From: Paenibacillus alba
Lineage (GTDB): Bacteria > Bacillota > Bacilli > Paenibacillales > NBRC-103111
Direction: 5' to 3'
Length of the DNA: 64,000 nt
NCBI RefSeq assembly: GCF_013204855.1
Contig: NZ_JABMKZ010000005.1
Span: 62,001-126,000, forward strand
In this document: positions 24,158 to 33,300 of the stretch, one piece after another
Layout of the letters: the number at the start of each line of letters is the position of its first letter
Numbering within the stretch: position 1 is the first letter of the stretch
Notes under the pieces: model-generated
What the model was told of the DNA's origin: nothing
The model's database searches: none
What the model saw: the letters and a program-made list of their open reading frames with translations, nothing else
Made by a program: the position numbers and the translations under genes

Positions 24158-27100
24158 ATGAATCGAAAAGCAAAGCAGACTTATCGTAAATTAGTAAGTA
24201 TAATACTGGGAATGCTGATTTTTTTGTCGGGCCTACCCAATATGGGCGCGCCAATGGTTGCCCAAGCTGCGTCTGAACAATGGGTCAAAGTAGGCTCCGC
24301 CGGTTTTTCGGCAGGTGCTGCAACTAATACAAGGATAGCCATCGACAGCAGTGGCACGCCCTATGTTGTTTATAGGGATGGGGGTAGAGGCGGTAATGCA
24401 ACGGTCATGAAATATAACGGAAGCGCGTGGGTGAATGTTGGCTCCGCCGGTTTTGCTGCTGCAACTAATGTAAATATAGCCATCGACAGCAGCGGCACGC
24501 CCTTTGTTTTCTTTCAGGATGCGGGTAACAGCTTTAAAGCAACCGTCATGAAATATAACGGAAGCTCGTGGGTAAATGTAGGTACCGCAGGTTTTTCGGC
24601 AGGTGGAGCAGAGTTTATAAGTATAGCCATCGACAGCAGCGGCACGCCCTTTGTTGTGTATAAGGATGGGGGGAACAGCAATAAAGCAACCGTTATGAAA
24701 TATAACGGAAGCGCATGGGTGAATGTAGGTTCCGCCGGTTTTTCGGCAGGAAGTGCAAGTTATACAAATATAGCCATCGACAGCAGCGGCACGCCCTTTG
24801 TTGTGTATAAGGATGGGGGTAACAATAAAGCAACCGTCATGAAATATAACGGAAGCTCGTGGGAGAATGTAGGTTCCGCGACAGGTGGAGCAAATTTTAC
24901 AAGTATAGCCATCGACAGCAGCGGCACACCCTATATTGTGTATAAGGATTTGTTGAACAGCGATGAAGCAACCGTCATGAAATATAACGGAAGCGCGTGG
25001 GAGAATGTAGGATCCACCGGTTTTTCAGCGGGTGTTGTAGATTATACAAGTATAGCCATAAACAGCAGCGGCACGCCCTATGTTATGTATAAGGACTATG
25101 GTAACGGTGGTAAGGCAACCGTCATGAAATATAACGGAAGCTTGTGGGAGAATGCGGGATCTGCCGGTTTTTCGGCGGGTGTTGCAGATTATACAAGTAT
25201 AGCCATTGACAGCAGCGGCACGCCATATGTTGTGTATTTGGATGATGAGAAGAGTAGTAAAGCAACCGTCAAGAAGCTTGCAATGACATACACGGTGACG
25301 TATGACGGCGACGGCGCTGCGTCCGGAAGTGCGCCGACGGACAGCGCCACCTATCAATCGGGAGATACGGCCACGGTTCTTGGCAACACGGGAAGTCTAG
25401 TGAAGACGGGTTACACGTTCGCGGGTTGGAACACTAAGGCGGATGGAACTGGAACGGATTACGTGGCAGGTGCCCCGATCAGCATAAGCTCAATCGACGT
25501 CACACTGTACGTGAAGTGGACAATGACGAACGCGGAAACGCCGAGCATCGGCACGCAGCCAACGGGAGCAACGGTGAACGAAGGCGCGAGCAGCCCGAGC
25601 TTGAGTGTAGCGGCGACGGTGAGTGACAGCGGAACGCTGAGCTATCAGTGGTACAGCAACACGACCAGCAGCAATAGCGGCGGCGCAGCGATCAGCGGGG
25701 CAACAAGCGCATCGTATGCAGCGCCGACGTTAGTGGCGGGAACGACATACTACTATGTCGTAGTGACGAACACGAACAGCAGCGCGACGGGCAGCCAAAC
25801 GGCGTCGACGACGAGCAGTGCAGTGTCGGTAACAGTGAACGCGCTGACCAACGCGGCCACTCCGATCATCGGCACGCAGCCGACGGGCGCAACGGTGAAC
25901 GAAGGCGCGAGCAGCCCAAGCTTGAGTGTAGCAGCGGCGGTGAGCGACAGTGGAACGCTGAGCTATCAGTGGTACAGCAACACGATCAGCAGCAATAGCG
26001 GCGGCGCAGCGATCAGTGGTGCAACAAGCGCATTCTACGCAGCGCCGACGTTAGCGGCGGGAACGACATACTACTATGTCGTAGTGACGAACACGAACAG
26101 CAGCGCGACGGGCAGCCAAACGGCGTCGACGACAAGCAGTGCGGTGTCGGTAACGGTGAACGCGCTGACCAATGCGGCAACGCCGAGCATCGGCACGCAG
26201 CCGACAGGAGCAACGGTGAACGAAGGCGCGAGCAGCCCGAGCTTGAGTGTAGCAGCGACGGTGAGCGACAATGGAACGCTAAGCTACCAGTGGTACAGCA
26301 ACACAACCAGCAGCAATAGCGGCGGCGCAGCGATCAGTGGTGCAACAAGCGCATTCTACGCAGCGCCGACGTTAGCTGTAGGAACGACATACTACTATGT
26401 CGTAGTGACGAATACGAACAGCAGCGCGACGGGCAGCCAAACGGCCACGGAGACGAGCAGTGCAGTGTCGGTAACAGTGAACGCGCTGACCAATGCGGCA
26501 ACGCCGAGCATCGGCACGCAGCCGACAGGAGCAACGGTGAACGAAGGCGCGAGCAGCCCAAGCTTGAGTGTAGCAGCGGCGGTGAGCGACAGTGGAACGC
26601 TGAGCTATCAATGGTACAGCAGCACGACCAGCAGCAATAGCGGCGGCGCAGCGATCAGTGGTGCAACGAGTGCATCGTATGCAGCGCCGACGTTATCGGC
26701 GGGAACAACATACTACTATGTCGTAGTGACGAACATCAACAGCAGCGCAACGGGCAGCCAAACGGCGTCGACGACAAGCAGTGCGGTGTCGGTAACGGTG
26801 AACGCGCTGACCAATGCGGCAACGCCGAGCATCGGCACGCAGCCGACGGATCAGACGGTTAACGAAGGTGCGAGCAGCCTGAGCTTGAGCGTAGCAGCGA
26901 CGGTGAGCGACAGCGGAACGCTAAGCTATCAGTGGTACAGCAACACGACCAGCAGCAATAGCGGCGGCGCAGCGATCAGTGGTGCAACAAGCGCATCCTA
27001 CGCAGTACCGACGTTATCGGCGGGAACGACATACTACTATGTCGTAGTGACGAACATCAACAGCAGCGCAACGGGCAGCCAAACGGCGTCGACGACAAGC

Positions 27101-28738
27101 AGTGCGGTGTCGGTAACGGTGAACGCGCTGACCAATGCGGCAACGCCGAGCATCGGCACGCAGCCGACGGATCAGACGGTTAACGAAGGTGCGAGCAGCC
27201 TGAGCTTGAGCGTAGCAGCGACGGTGAGCGACAGCGGAACGCTAAGCTATCAGTGGTACAGCAACACGACCAGCAGCAATAGCGGCGGCGCAGCGATCAG
27301 TGGTGCAACAAGCGCATCCTACGCAGTACCAACAGCAACTGCGGGAACGACATACTACTATGTCGTAGTGACGAATACGAACAGCAGCGCGACGGGCAGC
27401 CAAACAGCAACAGCTACAAGCAACGCAGCCAAGTTGACCGTCAATGCGGCAGTGTCTTCGGCACCTACGGGGCTTACAGCAATAGCTGGGAATGGGCAAG
27501 TTGCGTTAACTTGGAACGGTATATCTGAGACAGTCACCTACAGTGTCTATAAGGGAACGGCTTCCGGCTTCTATGGCTTAACCCCCATAGCGACAGTGAG
27601 CGGCACGACTTATAGCTACACAGTAACGGGTCTGACGAACGGCGCTACCTATTATTTCGCAGTAACAACGAGCAACGCGGGAGGAAGCAGCAACTACTCC
27701 AACGAAGTGAGTGCAACACCGAAAGCCCCTACACCTGGCGGATCCAGTACTACGAGCGAAACCGGATTCAGCGGCGGTGCGACCAACACCGCAACGATTG
27801 CGGCTGCCAGCGGGGGGACAACAAGGCTGAACGGAGCGACAATCGAAGTTCCGGCCGGAGCGATGGCTAGCAACATTCAAGTTACGGTTGATAAAGTGAG
27901 CGACGCCTCGATTCTGCCGCTGGACAGCGCCTTGCAATTGGTCAGCGAGGTTTACGAGATCAAGAAAGACAAGGATGGCGAATTTAGGAAGCCGATCGTT
28001 ATTACGCTGCCTTTCGATAAGACGAAGGTGGACTTTGGGAAGTCGACGATAGGCATATATTGGCTGAACGAGCAAACACATAAATGGGTGTCATTGGACA
28101 GCCTGAAGGTCGACGAAGAGAACGGGACGGTATCCGGAACGGTTAGCCATTTTACGAAATTTGCCGTTCTGGCATCCGATAAAGCGAAGCCCGTACAGCC
28201 GCAAACGAACGAAGCGGACTTTTCAGATATCAAAGGACATTGGTCCGAAGAGAATGTGAGGGAACTGGTGAAGCTTGGCGCGATTAAAGGCTATCCGGAC
28301 AACACGTTTAAGCCGAATGCGAACATCACAAGAGCGGAATTTGTGACCGTCATCGTCAATGCGTTCCATCTTGGGGAGCAAGATGGCAAAATCTTTGCCG
28401 ATACGGAGACTCACTGGGCAAAGAGCGCTATTACGACTGCCGCAGCGAAAGGCATTATTGCCGGGTATAGCGACAACAGTTTCGGGCCGGACGAACTCAT
28501 AAACCGTGAGCAAATGGCGGCGATCATCGTTCGCGCCGCCAAACTGGCTGCGACGGACTTGAGTGTCAACTCCCCGGACAGCGTCGATATATCCGACTGG
28601 GCGCGTAAGGCACTTGCAACGGCGACAGCCAAAGGCTTGATCAACGGTTATGAAGACGGCACAGTGAAACCGAAAGTAAACACTACCCGCGCCGAAGCGG
28701 TCACGGTCATTCTCAGAGCTTTACATGCGCAACCGTAA
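24158..28738 (+). CDS. Very large S-layer-anchored protein with propeller and Ig-like repeats
   Basis: 1526 residues, secreted: positively charged start, hydrophobic helix and cleavage near AQAAS (about 38). Domains in order: seven repeats of about 48 residues (42-377) with the core IAIDSSGTPYVVYKDGGN...ATVMKYNGS, likely a seven-bladed beta-propeller; one InlB-type B-repeat (about 378-457, ending LYVKWT); six Ig-like repeats of exactly 107 residues (458-1099); a fibronectin type III domain (about 1103-1190); a ZU5-like region with IEVPAGAM; and three SLH domains (about 1350-1526: FSDIKGHWSEENVRELVKLG, HWAKSAITTAAAKGIIAGY, WARKALATATAKGLINGY) that bind cell-wall polysaccharide. Probably a surface adhesin or binding protein; no catalytic motif is seen. 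The SD-like GGGAG is 12 nt upstream, so spacing is loose. Confidence 0.92.
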   Translation: MNRKAKQTYRKLVSIILGMLIFLSGLPNMGAPMVAQAASEQWVKVGSAGFSAGAATNTRIAIDSSGTPYVVYRDGGRGGNATVMKYNGSAWVNVGSAGFAAATNVNIAIDSSGTPFVFFQDAGNSFKATVMKYNGSSWVNVGTAGFSAGGAEFISIAIDSSGTPFVVYKDGGNSNKATVMKYNGSAWVNVGSAGFSAGSASYTNIAIDSSGTPFVVYKDGGNNKATVMKYNGSSWENVGSATGGANFTSIAIDSSGTPYIVYKDLLNSDEATVMKYNGSAWENVGSTGFSAGVVDYTSIAINSSGTPYVMYKDYGNGGKATVMKYNGSLWENAGSAGFSAGVADYTSIAIDSSGTPYVVYLDDEKSSKATVKKLAMTYTVTYDGDGAASGSAPTDSATYQSGDTATVLGNTGSLVKTGYTFAGWNTKADGTGTDYVAGAPISISSIDVTLYVKWTMTNAETPSIGTQPTGATVNEGASSPSLSVAATVSDSGTLSYQWYSNTTSSNSGGAAISGATSASYAAPTLVAGTTYYYVVVTNTNSSATGSQTASTTSSAVSVTVNALTNAATPIIGTQPTGATVNEGASSPSLSVAAAVSDSGTLSYQWYSNTISSNSGGAAISGATSAFYAAPTLAAGTTYYYVVVTNTNSSATGSQTASTTSSAVSVTVNALTNAATPSIGTQPTGATVNEGASSPSLSVAATVSDNGTLSYQWYSNTTSSNSGGAAISGATSAFYAAPTLAVGTTYYYVVVTNTNSSATGSQTATETSSAVSVTVNALTNAATPSIGTQPTGATVNEGASSPSLSVAAAVSDSGTLSYQWYSSTTSSNSGGAAISGATSASYAAPTLSAGTTYYYVVVTNINSSATGSQTASTTSSAVSVTVNALTNAATPSIGTQPTDQTVNEGASSLSLSVAATVSDSGTLSYQWYSNTTSSNSGGAAISGATSASYAVPTLSAGTTYYYVVVTNINSSATGSQTASTTSSAVSVTVNALTNAATPSIGTQPTDQTVNEGASSLSLSVAATVSDSGTLSYQWYSNTTSSNSGGAAISGATSASYAVPTATAGTTYYYVVVTNTNSSATGSQTATATSNAAKLTVNAAVSSAPTGLTAIAGNGQVALTWNGISETVTYSVYKGTASGFYGLTPIATVSGTTYSYTVTGLTNGATYYFAVTTSNAGGSSNYSNEVSATPKAPTPGGSSTTSETGFSGGATNTATIAAASGGTTRLNGATIEVPAGAMASNIQVTVDKVSDASILPLDSALQLVSEVYEIKKDKDGEFRKPIVITLPFDKTKVDFGKSTIGIYWLNEQTHKWVSLDSLKVDEENGTVSGTVSHFTKFAVLASDKAKPVQPQTNEADFSDIKGHWSEENVRELVKLGAIKGYPDNTFKPNANITRAEFVTVIVNAFHLGEQDGKIFADTETHWAKSAITTAAAKGIIAGYSDNSFGPDELINREQMAAIIVRAAKLAATDLSVNSPDSVDISDWARKALATATAKGLINGYEDGTVKPKVNTTRAEAVTVILRALHAQP
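24281..25288 (+). repeat. Seven tandem propeller-like coding repeats
   Basis: Seven units of about 138-147 bp, each starting at codons for W-V/E-N-V-G and containing S-I-A-I-D-S-S-G-T-P near the middle. The fifth unit is shorter in its FSAG part. Unit count and length fit a closed seven-bladed beta-propeller. Confidence 0.85.
25529..27454 (+). repeat. Six tandem 321-bp Ig-like coding repeats
   Basis: Units begin at 25529, 25850, 26171, 26492, 26813 and 27134, each exactly 321 bp (107 codons). They are very alike at the DNA level, including synonymous positions; units 5 and 6 are nearly identical and share PTDQTV where the others have PTGATV. This shows recent unequal crossing-over or gene conversion. 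Confidence 0.95.
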
Positions 28739-28828
28739 TGGTTCTGATGTGTGGGTCTTCTTCTTCTTTTGGAGTGGTAGTATAGTGGAAAAAGATAGTA
28801 ATAGAAAACTTTCATAAGCAAACAAAAG

Positions 28829-28877
28829 AAGCTCCAGTCGAACACACTTGTTATGAGTGTCTTGACTGGGGCTTTTT
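28829..28877 (+). terminator. Intrinsic terminator of the S-layer protein gene
   Basis: AGCTCCAGTC pairs with GACTGGGGCT, with an inner ACAC/GTGT stem and a T6 tail. Confidence 0.83.
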
Positions 28878-28880
28878 TAT

Positions 28881-29054
28881 ATCGATGAGTTCTGGGCTGA
28901 CCATCTTGCATACGTTTCTTACATTCGCGAAGGCATCCACTTGGAGAGCCTTGTCAGCGGCAATCCGATCGACGAATTTCATGCACAAATCACCCAAGCC
29001 TACGAGCAAACGCTCGATTCATCATGCGCTGAAAATGTTGAAGCGAAGCGTTGA
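28881..29054 (+). pseudogene. C-terminal fragment of a SecA-like (SecA2-type) ATPase
   Basis: The frame opening directly out of the preceding terminator reads IDEFWADHLAYVSYIREGIH, then LESLVSGNPIDEFHAQITQA, and stops at TGA 29052-29054. This is the helical scaffold region near the C-terminus of SecA proteins (normally ...WxxHLxxxxxxREGIxLxxxxxxxPxxEF). No start, no ATPase domain and no remaining C-terminus are present, so it is a relic left by deletion. It ends about 320 nt before the next gene. Confidence 0.65.
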
Positions 29055-29377
29055 CTCCGTGTTGACTTCAGACAATAAAAACATTCACGACCCTGCGGGC
29101 TTTCTCACCAATACACGATAATGATTAATGAACCGACCAAGCACGTGGTTTTTTGCGGGAGAATTCTGAAAACAAATTAAATTGCTACCCCGCGGATGAA
29201 GGCTGGAAATTTAATGGGCGATTAGATTATTTTATGTTGTAGATGAGTACTTCGTGTATAATTATATCGTAAAGATTGGTGAGAGTTCTGTTTGAAGGTT
29301 TTCAAGGATGGTAGAGCTGAAACGCAAGAAATCAAATGTCTATCAATATATATTTTGTACAAATAAAGGGGATATAA
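29055..29377. other. Intergenic stretch, nothing identified
   Basis: Between the SecA-like relic and the next small gene. No convincing coding signal or strong hairpin was seen apart from the ribosome binding site AAAGGGGA at its right end. Confidence 0.5.
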
Positions 29378-29608
29378 ATGAACAAAGAGGATGTTAAGCA
29401 ACGTATTAAAGATTACCAGCAGGCAGAAGGAGTGCATCCTCTAACTTGCGGAAACAACAGTAAACACGAGAAATTATACCCAAAGGTGCTTGAACAAGGG
29501 TTGGTACTTCTTTGCCCTAATTGCAACTACACTCAGACATACATCCCTGATCTCTTTTTCGATGATGGTTACTATGAGTGGCTGCGGGGCATGAAAAGCT
29601 TAATTTAA
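29378..29608 (+). CDS. Small putative zinc-ribbon protein
   Basis: 76 residues, cytoplasmic. ATG follows AAAGGGGA by about 6 nt. An N-terminal amphipathic helix (DVKQRIKDYQQAEG) precedes HPLTCGNNSKHEKL and LVLLCPNCNYTQTYIP, which together offer a Cys/His and Cys-x-x-Cys set suitable for one zinc ion. The C-terminus is acidic and aromatic. I recognise the general pattern of small Bacilli proteins predicted to bind zinc but cannot give a function. It stands alone. Confidence 0.65.
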   Translation: MNKEDVKQRIKDYQQAEGVHPLTCGNNSKHEKLYPKVLEQGLVLLCPNCNYTQTYIPDLFFDDGYYEWLRGMKSLI

Positions 29609-29640
29609 TTCGAAAGCGGTAAATAATTTATTTTCGGTAA

Positions 29641-29796
29641 TTCCTCAGTAATACCCCTGTCGATCCCATAAATGATCAAGGTATCATTCGAAGGGATTTT
29701 TCTGAATTCAAAAAGAATCCAAAGTTACTAGATAAACGTGAATATCTAAGGAAGGATGAGATAGAAACTAGAACGGAACGAGCTATGAGAAAATGA
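29641..29796 (+). other. Possible 3' coding relic of unknown gene
   Basis: A frame without a start reads about 51 codons with natural composition, including PVDPINDQGIIRRDFSEFKK and REYLRKDEIETRTERAMRK, and ends in TGA. It is charged, as in a C-terminal tail, and is followed 30 nt later by a strong terminator. No family recognised. Confidence 0.3.
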
Positions 29797-29825
29797 CCCA
29801 GTTGAATAAACGAAATGAAATTACT

Positions 29826-29862
29826 AAAAAAGCAGATGAGATAATTCCTCATCTGCTTTTTT
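29826..29862. terminator. Bidirectional intrinsic terminator
   Basis: AAAAAGCAGATGAG / CTCATCTGCTTTTT with a 7-nt loop and A- and T-runs on the two sides. Confidence 0.9.
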
Positions 29863-29950
29863 TATAATATTCTTTTTGGAATTGTTTTCGCCTTTCTAAG
29901 TTCATTTAATATCCCATATTTACTCTCAAATATTAGAGCAAAATTACTAC

Positions 29951-30073
29951 TTATTCTCGATCAATGTTGATCGATGAGCCGGCACCGTCCCAAGTTACTT
30001 TCCTCCCCAACGTTTCGCCTACGAAACGAAGTGGCACGAATGTACTATTGTTTTCAATCAATCGGGCTCCGTT
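29951..30073 (-). pseudogene. Copper amine oxidase N-terminal-like domain fragment
   Basis: The reverse strand reads NGARLIENNSTFVPLRFVGE, then TLGRKVTWDGAGSSINIDRE and TAA. The signature VPLRFVGETLG.KVTWD belongs to the repeat domain (PF07833 type) common in secreted Paenibacillus proteins. The fragment has no start and is cut at its 5' end exactly where the dispersed repeat copy 3 begins. Confidence 0.7.
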
Positions 30074-30100
30074 TTCTAATTAATTCTGGAATATCACACT
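30064..30100 (+). repeat. Terminator-like dispersed repeat, partial copy 3
   Basis: GGCTCCGTTTTCTAATTAATT followed by CTGGAATATCACACT: the right half of the repeat seen at 9241-9310 and 11650-11714. The left arm of the hairpin is replaced by the copper-amine-oxidase-like fragment. Confidence 0.75.
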
Positions 30101-30623
30101 CCTTTTTTTATGCGGTATCACAATGACTGATAAAGTTTTTAAATTTTGTGAGAAAAAAACTTCGAAATTTATGATAAATGAATCATTAATGCATTGTATG
30201 CATAGATTTGTTTGTGCCCTAGACTGTCTGCCTTCCATACTTGAATCGTATCTTGACTCTGTTAAGCGAGGGATGGCATCATCGACGATATTTTATTCTA
30301 GATGGAAAGTGGAATAACGATTGTGATGAATGCATGGACGTTTCTAGGTGAAGAGATATTTAGACAGATGATCCATATTGATCAAAAAGAAAATGCAAAG
30401 ACGCATTCTCTTCTAATTCGGGCTAGCTTCCACATAGCTTCATGATGCACATCGTGACTAAATAGAAAAAGTGACGCAGGCATGGACGGCCTCGTTTACT
30501 GAGCTTTAGTTGTCCCTTCCTTAGTTAGATCTTAAAGACTTGTCTGAGTTCAATTTATGTGAATAGAGAAAGAAATTACCATAAGCGGGCAAGTTAAATG
30601 AATAATGACATAAGTACAGGCTG
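30101..30623. other. Intergenic stretch, nothing identified
   Basis: AT-rich with short open frames only. The longest (30123-30317, 64 codons) has no ribosome binding site and no recognisable motif. No repeat or strong hairpin seen. Confidence 0.4.
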
Positions 30624-30659
30624 TACTCGGTTCAACTTCATTGTTGAACCGAGTATTTT
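30624..30659 (+). terminator. Hairpin with perfect 13-bp stem
   Basis: TACTCGGTTCAAC / GTTGAACCGAGTA around loop TTCATT, then TTTTA. The loop and inner stem recur at 44084-44115, after the second GH29 gene. No gene is left upstream here, so it is probably the terminator of a lost gene. Confidence 0.7.
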
Positions 30660-30692
30660 ATATAGCGGTGTCTGCTTGACTTGAGTGAAAAA

Positions 30693-30750
30693 ATATCCAA
30701 AGGTAAATGCGATTTTGTGCAAATACAAAGAAATTGATAACGCATAGAAT
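30693..30750 (+). promoter_or_regulatory. Promoter with direct-repeat operator, site A (GH29)
   Basis: ATATCC at 30693 begins half-site TCCAAAG (30696-30702); half-site TGCAAAT follows at 30718-30724, 22 nt later; -10 TAGAAT is at 30745-30750, 20 nt beyond. The spacing is the same as at three other promoters in this locus. It is the most divergent of the four in sequence. A mini-ORF of six codons (TTG 30794 to TAA 30814) behind GGAGGGGAGG lies in the leader. Confidence 0.55.
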
Positions 30751-30892
30751 GGGGTATATACAATTTATGAAAAGTGTTGGAGGGGAGGAACGATTGAATT
30801 TGATTCATCAGTAAACCGATTGTGAAATGGAACTATCTTAATAGGCACTTCTAATTTGAACGAATTTGATGATTCGAAGGGAGGAAGGAATG

Positions 30893-33235
30893 ATGGTATC
30901 AAGGAATAGGCTAACTGTGATGTTTGTTTGTCTACTTATTCTCGCTATGTTTGCATCTTTTTTGGTGGCAAGGGAAGCCAACGCCCAAACCCCGGAGCAG
31001 CGTGTCGAGCAATGGTACACTTCGGCAAAAGTAGGACTTATGATTCATTGGGGCATGACCACAGGCCAAACGAACGATGAGATTGCCGCGTATTACAATA
31101 TTGCGGATTTTGAAGCGGCAGTGAGTGCAGGTGGATGGAGTGCTGACAAATGGGTGGATGAGGCGGTCAGGATACATGCGAAATACATAACGCTATGCTC
31201 TTTTCATAGTGTTATGGGATATATCAAGCCTTGGAAATCTTCCATACCGGGAACGATGGGGACACAACGAGACTACCTGGGAGAGTTAATTCCTGCAGCA
31301 AGAGCAAAGGGAATTAAAGTTGTGGTGTACATCACTCCTGACCCGAAATGGCATGATAGATTCGGACATGAATGGATGGATAATACAAGTTATCGCAACT
31401 ACAAAAATGACCAGTCGATTGATCTGACAACAAAACAGGGATGGGCACAATATTCGTATGACATTGTAGATGAACTTCTTACCAACTACCCCGATATTGA
31501 TGGCCTCTGGTTTGATGGCTGGAACCAGTACTGGGATGGCCTTGGGCTATTGAACCATATCAGGGCCAAGAACGATAACGTTGTCACGATCGGGAATGGC
31601 AGAGCGCGTTCGTTACAAATATTCGATGCAGACTCTTTAGAGAACAGGGCCGTGACTTACAACCCCAGTTACAATATTCCGAGTGGCTTTCAGCAAGAGC
31701 CATATAGAGCGACTGCAGCTAATTTCAAAATTGGTGGCGGCTGGTGGTTCCATGGCGATGAGAATGTTTTGGTAGATATCCCTCAAACGATTAAATATAT
31801 GGCAGTAGCGGCAGGCGCAAACTTCAATGTAGATGTGGGCGAAGGTCCCAAAATCGGGGGTGACATGCCAGCATCCTTGATAAAGGTCAATAACCAGATC
31901 AATGCGTTCCTTAACTGGGCGGGAGAATCCATATTCGGCACAGTAGGCGGAGGGTATCATAAAGGAGGCTTTCAGCCGGGGAATTGGAATCTTGGATCGT
32001 TTGGTGCAACGACACTCGTGCCGGGAAGCAATACGCATTATATTCATGTGCTTACGCCTCCAACAAGTGGTAATCAGCTCGTCTTGCCGGATGGCGGCTA
32101 CACCGTTTCCCAGGCGGTTTTTCTGCAAACAGGTCAGCCGCTCACATTCTCACAAAGCGGAGGATATGTGACGATCACGGTGCCGTCATGGGCAAGCCCT
32201 GATACGATTATCAAACTGACCGCAAGCGATCCAGTGAATATTATACCGAAAACGAACTTTACGGCGACTGCTACCTCTGAGGATCCAAGTCATCCGATAT
32301 CCAATGCTGTGGATAACGATTACAAGACTTATTATGCAGCGGCATCGGGTGCAGCGCTGCCACAGAGCATCACGTTGAACCTAAATCAGAATGCAGATAT
32401 TAGTGGATTAAGAATCCAGCAAACGGAGGATCGTCCTGTCACTGTCGGGCAAGAGGGAGCACCTCCGCCGACAAGGTTAAAGGAGTATGAAATTTATGTA
32501 AGCAATGACGGCGTTAACTGGGGAAGCCCTGTAAAAACGGGAACGTTAATGAACCAGCGAGGCGTTCAGCAAATCTTGTTGAACACGGCTCAAACTCAAA
32601 AACGGTATGTGAAATTGAAAGTACTAAACAATTACAACAACGACGGCGTATTAAAAATTGCCCAGATGGATGTATTCGGTTCGGTTGGTTGGAATCAAGC
32701 GGATATAGGTACAGTAGCCGTACCAGGAAGCTATACGATGAATGCCTCCTCGAGTACTGTATATGGATCTGGAGCAGATGTTTATGAAACTTCTGACAAT
32801 GCCCACCTTGTATACAAACAGCTAACCGGGGACTTTAGCATACAGACTAAAATAAGTAATCCAACCTTCAGCAATAAATCTGCCCAGTTCGGGTTAATGG
32901 CCAGAGCAAGTCTGAACAGCAATTCGCCAATGATAAGCGCATTCTGGTCCCCCACCAACTATTTCAAATCTTTGGCAAGATTGACTATAGGCGCAAGTAC
33001 GGGGCATGCAGTGGAATCCGCCAATAATTTGCTGGACATCTTCGCGAAAATTACAAGGTCTGGCAATACCTTCAGAACGTATAAGTCGAGCGATGGCGTC
33101 AATTTTACACTGGTGAGGCAGGAGACAATCGCTATGGGCCAAACGGTATACGTAGGCATGTATGTTTGCTCTCACAGGACAACGGCGCCTCTTGCCAGTG
33201 CTGTATTTGATAACTTGACCATTACCCAGCATTGA
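30893..33235 (+). CDS. Secreted GH29-like alpha-L-fucosidase with carbohydrate-binding domains
   Basis: 780 residues. ATG at 30893 follows AAGGGAGG by 8 nt; earlier ATGs overlap that site. The signal peptide ends in ANA-Q (about 29-33). The catalytic barrel begins EQWYTSAKVGLMIHWGM, continues HAKYITLCSFHSVMGYI and KGIKVVVYITPD, and contains DGLWFDGWNQYW, whose Asp is the expected GH29 nucleophile. After about residue 460 come an F5/8C (CBM32-like) domain (ATATSEDPSHPISNAVDNDYKTY...YVKLKVLN) and a terminal DUF1349-like beta-sandwich (LVYKQLTGDFSIQTKI...GLMARAS). It would release fucose-type residues from extracellular glycans. It carries the locus operator upstream and a bidirectional terminator downstream. 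Confidence 0.82.
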   Translation: MVSRNRLTVMFVCLLILAMFASFLVAREANAQTPEQRVEQWYTSAKVGLMIHWGMTTGQTNDEIAAYYNIADFEAAVSAGGWSADKWVDEAVRIHAKYITLCSFHSVMGYIKPWKSSIPGTMGTQRDYLGELIPAARAKGIKVVVYITPDPKWHDRFGHEWMDNTSYRNYKNDQSIDLTTKQGWAQYSYDIVDELLTNYPDIDGLWFDGWNQYWDGLGLLNHIRAKNDNVVTIGNGRARSLQIFDADSLENRAVTYNPSYNIPSGFQQEPYRATAANFKIGGGWWFHGDENVLVDIPQTIKYMAVAAGANFNVDVGEGPKIGGDMPASLIKVNNQINAFLNWAGESIFGTVGGGYHKGGFQPGNWNLGSFGATTLVPGSNTHYIHVLTPPTSGNQLVLPDGGYTVSQAVFLQTGQPLTFSQSGGYVTITVPSWASPDTIIKLTASDPVNIIPKTNFTATATSEDPSHPISNAVDNDYKTYYAAASGAALPQSITLNLNQNADISGLRIQQTEDRPVTVGQEGAPPPTRLKEYEIYVSNDGVNWGSPVKTGTLMNQRGVQQILLNTAQTQKRYVKLKVLNNYNNDGVLKIAQMDVFGSVGWNQADIGTVAVPGSYTMNASSSTVYGSGADVYETSDNAHLVYKQLTGDFSIQTKISNPTFSNKSAQFGLMARASLNSNSPMISAFWSPTNYFKSLARLTIGASTGHAVESANNLLDIFAKITRSGNTFRTYKSSDGVNFTLVRQETIAMGQTVYVGMYVCSHRTTAPLASAVFDNLTITQH

Positions 33236-33251
33236 TCTCGTATGAAATAAT

Positions 33252-33294
33252 AAAACACTCCACACATATATTCAAACTGTGGAGTGTTTTATTA
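33252..33294. terminator. Bidirectional intrinsic terminator
   Basis: AAAACACTCCACA / TGTGGAGTGTTTT, between the convergent GH29 and response-regulator genes. Confidence 0.9.
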
Positions 33295-33300
33295 TTGAAT

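Noticed and set aside
25529..27454. Regular direct repeats that could be taken for a CRISPR-like or satellite array
   Set aside because: The period is 321 bp, in frame, without spacers, inside an open protein-coding gene; they are Ig-like domain repeats.
30123..30317. Open frame of 64 codons in the decayed region
   Set aside because: No ribosome binding site, odd composition, no motif.
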